From Neckera pumila (lineage: Eukaryota; Streptophyta; Bryopsida; Hypnales; Neckeraceae): a stretch of 64,000 nt of DNA. Shown here one piece after another: positions 44,539-55,338 of this stretch. Under the pieces are notes generated by a model. The model was not told where the DNA came from. It searched no databases and was given only the letters and a program-made list of their open reading frames with translations. Each line of letters opens with the position of its first letter. Positions within the stretch are counted from its first letter, which is position 1. The stretch lies in NCBI GenBank assembly GCA_963969595.1, contig OZ018410.1:24370913-24434912 (forward strand). The letters run 5' to 3'. A program made the translations under genes and the position numbers.

Positions 44539-46879
44539 CCACAAGTTGTAGAATGACACAAAGCATAAAAAAGGTCTGTTTCAACTTACAAAAATCCCAC
44601 CAAAAAATGTCCCATTCATTTTGTGGGAGGATTATTTCCTGTAATCTCCTCCTAATGTGCGAAATTTGCATAATCGGTGGTTACAGATTTTTTATTCATT
44701 GATCACACATTTCATCCATTTTTAGACGAGCATTTATATTGGGCAATCTCCTTGTCGTTAGGAATTCAGGAAAAAAAATAGGTATCCCTCATTGGACTTT
44801 GCCTTCCTCGATGCCCGTTTTTTTCTAGAATTCCCTTCGCCTCGGTGATTGCCCTATTCAAAGTCTTCCATGAAATGACATACTATTTGGGGAGTTGTTA
44901 TGCCATCATGGAAAATGGATGGCATAATCTTTTAAATCTTTTAGTCCTTAAATCTTTTTGGATTTTTGCACAATATTAGTTAGCTCTTTGTTCAAATATA
45001 TTACCAATGTCAGCTTCATCAAATTGGTCATAAAAAAAATCTTTTAATCGAGTAAGGATGTTGAAGACTAATAGTATCCAATGAATGAAACTTTTGGAGA
45101 ATTGGAGAATTGAAGTATGCACCTAGAATTTGATATTTTTTGACACTACCTTGGTGATAGGGCTTTTTGATTCAAAGACTACTTTCGATTAATGAAAAAT
45201 AAAATTGGGCAAAATATTGGCACAAAGGACATCTAAAGATAGGGATCAATTAGTTTATAATTCAAGATATATCAATAAATAATTCAACAATATGATGCTT
45301 TATGTTGATACATGCAATTATTACTCAGTTTTCTTTCAAGAGTTATACATGGCAATGACCTATTCATCTATGATTTTGAGTACATAGTGTCATAATTTTA
45401 TCCATTTTTATGATCATACATTCACCCTTGACCATGTTAATCCAAATTTTGACACCATTTGGACTTTATAATGTAAGTCTGAGAAACCAATGAAAACACT
45501 AAATTCATGATGCAAGACAACCCTTTTTATACCAGTAGCTTTGTCAGATTTCGGTCACTTGCAACAAGTCCCTCCAAATATCCTCCGATCGTTTGGTAAC
45601 AAGAAAGGATGTTTTCTTCCCATGAGATGCAACGAGGTGATTACAAATGTTCCAACAATTGTACTAGTCAAGCACTCATGACACAACATTCAGCCCACCA
45701 CTTCCAACATTTCTTCCCACCATTTCAGTATCTTTTCAGTACCAATGATGAGAGCTTTTCTTTTTCTTTTCTTTTAACAAATGAAACAAAATTTCATTGC
45801 AAAGAGATAAACATACAAGCCTGGACAACAGACACAAGAATGAACAAAAGACACCAAAGTCCACGAGAGCCTTTTCAAATCAACCTGGAGAAAGGCTGTT
45901 GTCCAGATAAATCATCAATCCAGGAATGAACAATCTCACAGCTCGGAATGTTAATTACAAAAGTACAACTAATACCATCATGACATTCATCTTTATGGAT
46001 ATTTGGAAACACATGGCACCCACAGAGAAGCAGTCATGAACTAGTACAGCAGTCATGAATCAGTACTGGACAGTCAAAAAATCATGGATTCAGAACAAAA
46101 CACTGGATCACATGTACACCCCACCCACTTCAACGTAAGTCAAGTTTACATGACAAAGCAGGAGTAAGGATTTACATTGATACATCATTCTCAGAAATGT
46201 AATCAAATTTCTTGCATTCTATTTACACAATTCTCCATGCTGTAGCAGCAGCAGGACAGAGCCATCTTGCAGATCCAATCCAACACCAGCAGACCAAAAT
46301 CTCTCGATCAAGCCGGAGGCAGATGATGGGAATACTTGTACAGCTCCTCTCACTTGCTATGAAAAGGATTGGATCACACCTTATCTCTCATGGAACTGCT
46401 CAGAACAGCAGACACCCTTATTCATCAAAGGAAAACCTCAAGGGCTGAGATAAGCTCAGAAAAGGGAAGCCAGAATATCGAATTCAGTGTGTTACAAAAC
46501 AATCTCCTGATACAGGATCCACGTTGTGTTCAAAACGTGGACCGCTGTCTAAATGTGAAAGGGGTATCTCACAAAGGTGCCAAAAGTTCGGAGACAAAAT
46601 TGATGAAGCAACATAGAAGGCAACTGCCTACTCCAAGCAGGCTAACAATGTTTAGAGGTAGACCTCTTCCAGAATAAAAATGTTCACAGGGAGCTTCTCT
46701 ACAAGTGAAACCGACAAGGAATATCCGGGCACTCGGATCTCAAACTCTGCTTCTTTAATCACTAGAGGTTGTAAAGAGCAAAAATGTGTCAACCGGGTGA
46801 TTAGAAATTGGAATGCTGTGAAGATTACATCCCTCGAAATTACACAACTTACAGCTGTAATATCATCTTGAAGAGCTCA
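44539..46879. other. Intergenic, then 3' UTR side of HMG-CoA reductase
   Basis: 44539-45600 is AT-rich without features. 45600-46879 is less AT-rich and directly follows the stop codon of the minus-strand reductase gene, so its right part is probably 3' UTR. The short open frames here (45609-45929, 46212-46448, 46369-46677) have no recognisable similarity. Confidence 0.4.
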
Positions 46880-49459
46880 TCAGGTCGAAGAAGACTTTGT
46901 TGGTAGAGGAGGCAAAGCCGCATTCGCCACAGCGGCCATGTTGTTACTCGAACGGTTGTATTTCAAATGGCTCTTCACAAGCTGCCCAGCAGCCAACGCA
47001 GACATAAGAGAGATCTCACCAGCCAGCACTGTGCCTGCAACTACTCTTGCAAGTGCCTGTGCATTGGCACCTGGAGATTCAGCATTAGCTCCCCTCACTC
47101 CCAGCAGGTTCAAGCAAGCTGATTGTGATGCCAACTGTGTACCACCACCAATGGTTCCGACCTATAAAGAGAAATATACAAACAGTATGAGTCACTTCAA
47201 GCACACAATCGCACCAAGCAATGATGACACGACGAGATCAAGATCTGGTACGTGAAATAAGCATCTGGTAGGAAGTAATAATAAATAAAAAACAATACAC
47301 ATACACACCTCGATAGAAGGCATGGTGACAGAAACATGCAAATCTCGACCTCCATTCACAGCCTCCATCATTGTAATGCACTGTGAGCTCTCAACATTCT
47401 GAGCTGGATCTTGTCCTGTTGCGATGTAAACAGCAGACACAATATTGGATGCATGTGCATTGAAGCCTCCAATTGCTCCAGCCAAGGCAGAACCAGCCAA
47501 ATTCTTGACCATGTTAAGTTCCACTAAGGCAGAAACTGATGTTTTCAAGACCTTGCGCACGACTTCTTCCGTCAGGACTGCCTCACAAACAACTGACTTG
47601 CCACGGCCATCGATCCAGTTCACAGCTGTTGGCTTCTTGTCAGCACAGAAGTTACCTGCAAATACAGACTACGTGAGTACAGCAATTTACTTCAATAAAT
47701 CGCTAAAAATACCACAAGCCCCAAACAATCACAGCGTGCAAAAACTGAACCCATACCACCGTAATGCACAACTGAAATTCAATTTGAAGATAACATTATT
47801 AAAAATCAATGAGGCTCGATCACATACCAGACACGCTGATAATCTCCATATCGTGGTATAAATCTTGAAGATAATCCAAAACGTTTTGGACACCCTTAGA
47901 TATCATGTTCATCCCCATGGCATCGCCAGTCAAAGCAGTAAAACGAATGTAAACATTTCGTCCAGCCAACTGACACTTAAGGTGTTTCAACCTGGCGAAA
48001 CGACTTGTCCTGGATACAATGCAACGAATCGTCAGCACGTTCTAATTCGTTCTGCAAATCGGGCCACAGTGTATTAAATACAGTTCATGATATGGTTCAA
48101 GGCGTAATTTAACTTAAAGATGTGAGATCAGGGCTGCGTAGGTAATGAGATCAGAACATAGAACAAAGAAATGACAAGGAAATCCAGAATGTCACTCTCT
48201 ACTCATTGACGTATCGAAAACCACAAAAGGCATCATAGTATGACAAGGAAATCCAGAAGATCCATCATTCCACGGACAGAGCGCTTTTCCAAGCCAACAG
48301 AAAGCATCGGTGCATCCACAAAACTCGTCCATGCAATCCAATCTGAGTCTGACGGAGCTTGTGGCCCAGGTTACTAATACCATAGATTGTGCTCATGAGG
48401 ACTCCCATTCAGAAACCACATGAACACAGCATGATAGAGACAGACCAAAAAGACAAACCTGTTGAACATATGCGAGATGGTATCAAAGTTGTTGGGATCT
48501 TCAAGGAAGAACTTGAGATCTGCACATCTCTTCACAGAAGGAAACCGAACCACAGGCGCTCTTGTCATGCCGTCCTGCAGCAAAATGCTTGTGGCCCCAC
48601 CAGATTGGTAGATAGCCTTGCATCCGCGATTAGTGCTCGCCACCAGGCACCCTTCAGTAGTGGCCATCGGCACCGTAAACTCATGGCCATTGAGAAGAAG
48701 AGGGCCAGCAACTCCCACTGGGACTTGCACATAACCCACCACCATCTCACAGCATTGTCCCATGATGGAGCTATAATCCATCCCTGTCAACGGTAGACCC
48801 TGGAGGGACTTTCCCGTGGTCAATTCCACTGCCCTCCGCCTAATCGCAGCACCCCTCGACGCATCCCCTAATTGCGTCTCCAAAGAGTACGAAGGCACAT
48901 CGCCATTGGCAACAGCGCGGGCAATGTCCTCATCCTCATTCTCACTCAAGCCCATTCCCATGAGCTCCACCGGGACTTTAGGAGCCTCGGGTTGCACCTG
49001 ACAGCTCGGCCTGATTTGATCCCTCTCATCATCCGAGTCCCAAGGGCCTTCCCCACTCTTACTAATAAAGTTCTGCGCGTAATCGATTCCAAAAAAACCT
49101 ATCAAATAAATAAAAGAAGAAAGCTGAATCAGCAGGGCCACAATCTCTCCCAGGTTGAGCATGTGCAGCGGCGTCGAGTTTCGGATCTTGTCCCGCCAAG
49201 AGCGCATCAAAAAGTAGGACGCCACGAAAAACAACACGATGAAGATCTTGTTCGTCAATCCCACAGGCAACGGCAGCGCATCCGACGCCAACGCCTTCCG
49301 CACCTTCGGCCGCTTCAGCAGCGGCGACTGCGGCTGCTGCTGCTGCTGCTTATTATTATTATTACTCTTCTCATACTGATGATCCTTGCCATGTCCCGCC
49401 TGGGCCGTCTTCATCGTCACCTCCACCCCTCCTCCACCACCACCCATCCAGCACTGCAT
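46880..49459 (-). CDS. HMGR: 3-hydroxy-3-methylglutaryl-CoA reductase
   Basis: CDS = complement(join(46880..47161, 47309..47655, 47828..48009, 48459..49459)), 603 aa, all junctions GT-AG and in phase. It makes mevalonate from HMG-CoA with NADPH, the committed step of cytosolic isoprenoid and sterol synthesis, anchored in the ER. Plant layout is clear: a variable N-terminus with Gly, Asn and Gln runs; two membrane helices at about 72-88 ([14 protein letters not shown]) and 106-125 ([20 protein letters not shown]); a linker; then the catalytic domain. Class I residues are all present: Glu269 in TTEGCLVA, Lys401 in [10 protein letters not shown], Asp477 in GQDPAQN, His575 in [13 protein letters not shown]-site motifs DAMGMNM and [12 protein letters not shown] are intact. 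Serines just after His575 (NRSS) sit where plant HMGR is inhibited by SnRK1-type kinases; regulation here is inferred. The start is the first in-frame ATG. Confidence 0.96.
49333..49364. repeat. Coding trinucleotide repeats in HMGR exon 1
   Basis: Adjacent (CTG)n and (TTA)n runs on the + strand encode the Gln5 and Asn4 tracts (residues 33-42) in the cytosolic N-terminus of HMGR. Such runs are prone to length change. Confidence 0.85.
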
Positions 49460-50193
49460 GAAAACGGCGCCCAAACTCCCCCGTTTTTTCCTTCGTCCCC
49501 CTCGCTACAACAATGTCGCACCGACACCGAAAAGAAAAATTGCTCGCTCGCTCGCTCTCACTCACAGCAGCATTCTCCACATCTCCAACCGCAGACTAAT
49601 AAGGTCCGTCCGGCGAACAAGACAAACCGGAAACAACCGTCGTACTACACTAACGAACCCACAACCTACCCCAAACCTAATAAAGCTGTCGCCCGTCTCT
49701 CTGGCAGCAATGCAGCCCCCCTCCTGATGAAGGGCAACGCAGCGATCCCGCAGCACCAGAGAGAACCAGAGCCTATAAATTTACTTACAAAGCCGACGAC
49801 GGGCGGAGGGAGCTCGGGCGATGGTTCCAAGCTCTGACAAAGCACTTCGTCACCGTGGAAGCGCCTATTAGGCAGCCAGCGCAAAAGCAGCGCAAAAGCA
49901 GCGGCAACGGGGCGGCTGCGGCTGGTTGCGGGGAACCGCGGCTGGAGAAGACGGTCGGCGCATCGGCGGGGAGGCTTGGCGTGGGAAGTCTGGCTGACTT
50001 GGGTCTGCTGCGAGGAGGGCGGGCGGTAAGCTTATTAGTGAAATACGGAGTACTCCGTAAGTTTAGTGAGGCTGCTGCTGCCTCTTATATCACGTCGTGG
50101 ATCCCGCGTTGAGTCTGTGTCCGCTCCCGTGCTCCACCACGTATGGTGGGTCCCGTGTCAACTTCACTTGGAGACTTGGAGTGCAAAGTATAG
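49460..50193 (-). promoter_or_regulatory. HMGR upstream region
   Basis: A GC-rich block up to about 50110, then AT-rich. Read on the minus strand, a TATA-like AATTTATAGG lies near 49775-49785 and a second candidate, GTGATATAAGAGG, near 50080-50095. A perfect 16-bp palindrome, TACGGAGTACTCCGTA, lies at 50044-50059. None can be assigned as the functional promoter without transcript ends. Confidence 0.35.
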
Positions 50194-50267
50194 CAGGGCT
50201 TTCTTTTTCATTTTTTATTTTTATAAAGTGCCAATGTTATAGTGGTGCTCCAAATTTCAGAAATCTA

Positions 50268-50720
50268 CACAAAATAGTAAAATTAGGTTGTCTTAACAAT
50301 TAGGTTGCCATAACAAACAGGTTGTCATACTCCAAGAAAGTTACTTTACAAGCCATCAAAGTCAACAAATATTTCTATAGATATTTTTATTTGTACACAT
50401 GGAGGTTTACAGGTCCTAATTACAACAATTCAGTAGAACCTCTCTTAAATAATAGAGTTGGGACCAATCTAACACATCAAATTAGAAAGGTTATGACATT
50501 AGGGAGGATCATGATGTTTGTATGTGGTTCATATTGTTAAGTTGGAACCGGCAATCAATACTATATGATAACACTTTATTAGTTTAGAGAGGATTAACTT
50601 TGGGAGGTTCTATTGTACCTAATTCAAAAGTAGTGCATTCTTGTATAATAACATGAAATATTTATTTAGTGTCAAATGTCCAAAAATTAGTATGGGGCAA
50701 CCTAATTTTACTATTTTGTA
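50268..50720. mobile_element. 453-bp member of the CACAAAATAG MITE family, nested
   Basis: TA (50266-50267), CACAAAATAGTAAAATTAGG on the left, CCTAATTTTACTATTTTGTA on the right, TA (50721-50722). The ends match the 103-bp copies at 10734 and 61164, but the interior is longer and unrelated. It sits inside the hAT-like copy. Confidence 0.75.
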
Positions 50721-50748
50721 TACACAACTTATTGGATAGAAAATATTA

Positions 50749-51150
50749 CCTCCGTCTCGAAATAAATCTAGGGTTTCTAAATATACTTGTTCCAAATTAA
50801 ATTCAACATTGGCTCTCCATCCAGAACTTGATGGACAACAATTGAAGCTAATTCAAATACCTTGAAGCAAAAAGAATCCATAAATGTCATGCTCCAAAGA
50901 CTATGTAGCAATTCAATCCCTACAAAGGGAATCGAACCAACAGAATAGTTCTCGAAAAGGGCAAAAATTTGTCACTTTCGCCATCTGTTTTCAACATGCG
51001 TTGCTTTATTGTTGACTTCTATTCTTTCACACTTAGTGGGATTTAGCAAAAGCTACAATAACTATGCAATCCCTTCAAAATAGGAGCAGCTCAAGCGTTA
51101 ATTAGGCCATTTTTAAGAAATCTTGGCTTTTTTTTTTAAAAAGGAGTTAG
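50749..51150. mobile_element. Stowaway-like element, nested
   Basis: TA (50747-50748), then CCTCCGTCTCGAAATAAATC. The right end is eroded to AAAAAGGAGTTAG with TA following. It is related over its length to 11390-12247 but has one unit where that copy has three. It sits inside the hAT-like copy. Confidence 0.65.
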
Positions 51151-51332
51151 TATTACATGAGCACATATCACATATCTATAATTATGTTCTTAGCCACCCA
51201 ATCTGGCCATTTCATCCAAGATTTTTTTTTAATTCAAAGTTTTATGGCAAAAAACTTCACAATTTTTACCATTTTTTTACCAAATTATTTTTTCTAGTGC
51301 AACTTGGAATCAAAAAAAAACAAAAAAACTTG

Positions 51333-53158
51333 GTGTACAATACATAAAATCCAATAGCAATCAGCAATACGGTGGAAACACCTAAAATCGTTCAACATAA
51401 GCAATTCAGTATAGTTGAAGTCATCTTTTTCTAAGAAATTTTTTTTTTTGGAGTATTAGCATTTGAATCTTGTGAATTTTTTTTTAAAATAGATTTTTCA
51501 AATATGGCATGTAATTTCTATTAAATTTCAAAGTAAAAGCTCCCTATACCACTGAAACTATAATATAACTGGATTCGAAATCAAAATCTAATAAAATCAG
51601 TAGTCAACTAATCGCATTTATGTTAGAGGACAATATAATGACATTTTAGAGGGACATTTTAATGGAAGTCTAAGGACACTTCAAGGGAAATCTATTATGC
51701 ATGAATGGATACATGGATGCGTTTGGGTGTTTCTACCTTATTACCCTCCCCCTCATGGAATTTTGTAGAATATTTCACATTCATATAGTAATTAAAAGAA
51801 CACATATTGAAAACGGTCACAAAAATGAAGTGCACTTAGCTTGGTACTTGGATAGCAATTGCACACTTGAGTCAATAGCAAAATAAGTACTTCTAAATAA
51901 AATTTTAATCAAAATGGCATTCAGTTCATTGAGATCAATGATTTCAACATCTAAATTTACTCACTTTGTTTTGTAAACAATTCAAGATTTGTGTTTTGAA
52001 TTGAGAAGACAAGCTTTCTTTACATATGGGGTGGTAGGAGGTAATATAAACAATGTGGGATATATAGATTAAAATTAATAAGAGCTCAATCGCTTGTAAT
52101 TAACTAAAATTAAAGCATAAATTGTATATGAAGCAAAATTTCAGACCTCATTTAGGCATAGTAGAATATATAATTTCAAAAAACTTTGAACTAAAAAATA
52201 TTGAGAAATCAAGTTACGTTTCATATCCAAAAACCCGTTTGAGATTTCTAGCCTCCAATAAAAAAAGTTACATACAAATTTGAAATATGGTTTGGAAGGG
52301 ACATTTGCTTTGACATTTTCAAACATCCTCTCTAAATTTTGTCCATAACTATTGATTGGAGGCTTAAAATCTCAGACGGATTTTAAGAGATGATTTACCA
52401 ATTTTTTGGTGTTCAAAATTTTCAAGTGAAACTTTTGTTTTTCCATTGTACCTCACTTGATTGTAAAACTCTATAAAGACGTTGGCTTTTTATGCTAAGA
52501 AATTTTTCATTTTCTTTGGTCAAAATAGACTCAACTAAATTTTCTTTTGATTATAGCTGAGACCTATACCTAAATTTTATTTCGGTATCACCTCATACAT
52601 ATATATATGTGTATGTGTGTGTGAACAAGTATCACCCAAGTATCACATAGAAATAACTTTATTGCAGTACTTTTCCAAAATGATTAAAAAAACATCATTG
52701 CTCCCTTCTCTGTACTAACTTTTTTTTGCTTACTTCTTTGTTTCGTGATGCTGACGTGTCAGTCAGGGGTGGTGTCTGAGTAGATGAACTGAATAACTTA
52801 CGTCTGCTCCCTTCTAATGAAAGTTGGTGGGTTTGATGAGCAAATAGAGCTTCTGACGTATCAGGTGACGTGTCAGATGATTTGGAGATACTTCTTTTTT
52901 TTCTGCCCTTTTTTTTTTGTCCTTTCAGGATATTCATTAATTCAATTCTGAACTCCGGTGCAGAATTAGAAGCGGATCCTCAGGACTGACTGACTGACAG
53001 TTGAATTTGTCCATTGATTCGAGACTCTTCAAAATTATTTAACTTAAATTGTCCATTCATTTCAGAACCCCACGATGTGAATCTCGAAGTGCTCAAAACT
53101 AAGAGCAATAGTAATTTCAGTAATTTAGATAGATTCCTCTAAAATATCTTGATCGCTA
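51333..53158. other. AT-rich intergenic with dispersed repeats
   Basis: 51370-51640 is related to 57580-57830 (shared AAGCAATTCAG, ATAGATTTTTCA, CCACTAAAACTAT). 52141-52345 is, inverted, related to 62390-62575. 52600-52625 is a TG/TA-rich run. No gene was recognised; the 80-codon frame 52695-52937 (minus) is Lys/Ser-rich and not conserved in anything I recognise. Confidence 0.45.
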
Positions 53159-53160
53159 TA

Positions 53161-53388
53161 CCAAATAGTGCAATTAGGTTGTCCCACACTAATTTCTCAT
53201 ATCTTACACTTTTACTGCTGTAAAAAAGATTTTCATCACTAATTATTGCAAAAAATATATATTTAAAAGGCCTTGCAACCACTACAAAGCTGCCAAAAAA
53301 TAAATTAACAACCTTTAAGTTGTAAACCATGTGAAATTCAAGCATGGTCAACATATAGTTTGGGGCAACCTAATTGCACAATTCAGTG
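53161..53388. mobile_element. Diverged 228-bp member of the CACAAAATAG MITE family
   Basis: TA (53159-53160), CCAAATAGTGCAATTAGGTTG on the left with small deletions, GGGGCAACCTAATTGCAC and CAGTG on the right, TA (53389-53390). Internal strings ACTAATTTCTCATATCTTAC and GCATGGTCAAC match the 103-bp copies, separated by about 125 bp of extra sequence. Confidence 0.7.
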
Positions 53389-53493
53389 TACACAATGTGC
53401 TGTTGCCAACTTGCTACAGTCAAAATAAAAGTAAAAGTAATTTTATAGTTTTTAAATTTATAGAAACTTTAAAATTCAATAACTTTTGTGCTA

Positions 53494-53866
53494 TAGGTCT
53501 AAACGCCACAAAACAAAGTCTGTGCCATTTGTTCTTACACTTAGTTCTTTTGGTTCTTGTTCCTCTCTTGTATTTTTGTTTTTTTTCTGTTTTCTGTTTT
53601 GTTCTTATCTCTTCATTCGCCACCTCGGCTTGGTTGTTATTCTTTGGATTTTTTAATACAATGATATTTTCCATTTGTTCAAAAAAAAGGAAAAAAAAAG
53701 ACCGTGCTTTCCTCCTCGCCGAGAGCTTTTGGATGGTACTAAGCATGTGACCAAGGGACACACGTTTCCGGAGATCTCACCGTAATAAACAAATAAAACA
53801 AAATAAAACAAAACAAAACAAAACAAATAGCCTTACTGAAGGTAATAGATGGATGGATTGGTTCAT
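53494..53866. repeat. Dispersed repeat with (AAAAC)n tail
   Basis: TAGGTCTAAACGCCACAAAA, then CCGAGAGCTTTTGGATGGTACTA-like sequence, then CCGGAGATCTCACCGTAA, then an (AAAAC/AAAAT)n microsatellite (53787-53829). Pieces recur at 55402-55490, 55562-55660 and 56205-56255. Confidence 0.6.
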
Positions 53867-53870
53867 TTAA

Positions 53871-54408
53871 CCTTTGAAGGACCATGAGTGCAGATATTGA
53901 ACAATGAATGAACGGAAACACATTCCAAACTCATAGAAATGCATTTTTCCATCCATCAATTTGTTTGAAAATTCTTGTGTTAGTTCTTTAACATTTGTAT
54001 GGTATGGCTTATGAAGATTTTGATTTGCAAATAATTCAAAAGGTATTGGTAGGTTTGGCTTCAAAAATTAAACTTTTTAGTGCAAAAATGACTTGAACCA
54101 AAAAACAAAATAAAAATCTTCAAAAATCACTATGATTAGAACTCAACATTTTGAACTTGTAGGAATTTTTTTTTGTAAAAATTGTAAATATTCAATCTAC
54201 AATCGGTTTTAGATTTCAATTTCACGTTCCAAATTTTATTGAAATATATTGATTTTCGTATTTGTTGATCCAATCATATGGATGTGATCTATTAATGGTG
54301 TTTTACAACTTTTATTTGAGAATCATCATTAATATATTGTTCTAAGTTGCATTTTATAATAGATCTTTATAGTTTAGAAATTTGGGCGACCCCTTGGTTC
54401 TTTAGGGA
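53871..54408. mobile_element. TTAA-type element, ~538 bp, tentative
   Basis: TTAA (53867-53870), then CCTTTGAAGGACCATGAG. The other end reads CCCTTGGTTCTTTAGGGA and abuts the next element through a TGAA. The ends are imperfect inverted copies. Confidence 0.45.
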
Positions 54409-54412
54409 TGAA

Positions 54413-55334
54413 CCCCTAAAGGTCGAAGACTATGTTTCACCAAAAACACTCCAAAACCGCCATTTCTAGTATAAATATCAAATTTTAGAAAAAAATAAAT
54501 TTAGACACATGTAACTATAGGATCTTGTAGTGAACTTGTTTGAGAATATGTAGAAAAAAATTCAGAATTTTCCACCTTGTAGATTGCAAGATATTAGCAT
54601 TTGAATTGACAAAAAAACTTTTTTGGGCCCTGCAAAAAATTGGGCAGCTGCACTTCACAAGGTCACATTTAAATGAAAAATATCCAAAATGGTGGTTACT
54701 CTTTGAATTCATTCTTCAAAGAAAGTTGGCTACATGCTTGAAAAATTTCAGATCATATGGAATTGTACAACATATAGGAAAAAAATAGGTTGTAGAAAGA
54801 AGTAGAAAATGATTCAAAACACTAAATTGTTAAGAATTTAATTATGAAATTGAAAAATGTCAATCCCAACGGTTGTAATGTTGCGATAAACAATATACAT
54901 CTTATGCTTTTATTTTTTTTCAAAAAATATTAAAAATTGAGTTAAATAAAGGACTTCAAAGTTTATTCTAGAGCAGGGAATCCATAACTGCCCGCAAACT
55001 AGAACACCTTATAATTTTCATCTCATAAATCAAAATGGAATAATTCAAAGCTTTATGCGTATACATAAATCTAGAGAACCAATTTCAAATTTTTATTTTC
55101 TTAAAAAGTGATTTTTCAAAAAATTTCTGAGCTGCCCGTTGACCATTGAAAATGATATATCATCCAATAACTTTTTAACCATGTAGTCAAAAGTTTTGAA
55201 ATTGTTGGGCCTTAAAGCTACTCCTTAGGCACATGTTGTGTGAAATTTTCAAAGAATAAAAATAAAATTTCCATTTGTAGTGAGCTGCCCAAAATTGCTA
55301 AGTTGCCAAAAAATGTTGTTTGGTCCTTTAGGGG
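54413..55334. mobile_element. TTAA-type TIR element, 922 bp
   Basis: CCCCTAAAGGTCGAAGAC on the left, preceded by TGAA. On the right TTTGGTCCTTTAGGGG, then TTAA (55335-55338). The left half matches 13293 and 42678 (CGCCATTTCTAG, ATAGGATCTTGTA, GCAAGATATTAGCATTTGAA). The right half matches the 16441 foldback arms (GGGCCTTAAAGCTACTCCT, AGTGAGCTGCCCAAAATTGC). It is a full-length composite of the two half types. There is no transposase. Confidence 0.7.
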
Positions 55335-55338
55335 TTAA

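Larger units (their letters stand above)
50194..51332. mobile_element. Old hAT-like MITE broken by two nested elements
   Basis: The left end CAGGGCTTTCTTTTTCATTT and the following 70 bp (GCCAATGTTATAGTGGTGCT, CCAAATTTCAG) match the intact copy at 57293. The match resumes at 50721-50748 (TTGGATAGAAAATATTA) between the two insertions, and again from 51153 (CACATATCACAT, CAATCTGGCCATTTCATCC, TTTTTTCTAGTGCAACTTGG) to about 51332. No target duplication survives. Removing 50268-50720 and 50749-51150 restores continuity with the 57-kb copy. Confidence 0.72.

Noticed and set aside
46212..46677. Open frames 3' of HMGR as a separate gene
   Set aside because: No recognisable similarity and position directly after the reductase stop codon; probably 3' UTR or spacer.
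49460..49474. Five extra N-terminal residues for HMGR
   Set aside because: The apparent start at 49474 is a TTG codon; the first in-frame ATG is at 49459.
48872..49837. 321-codon plus-strand open frame opposite HMGR exon 1
   Set aside because: It is antisense to a strongly conserved exon, low in complexity (His/Arg/Pro/Gln runs), and follows from the GC-rich coding sequence and microsatellites on the other strand.
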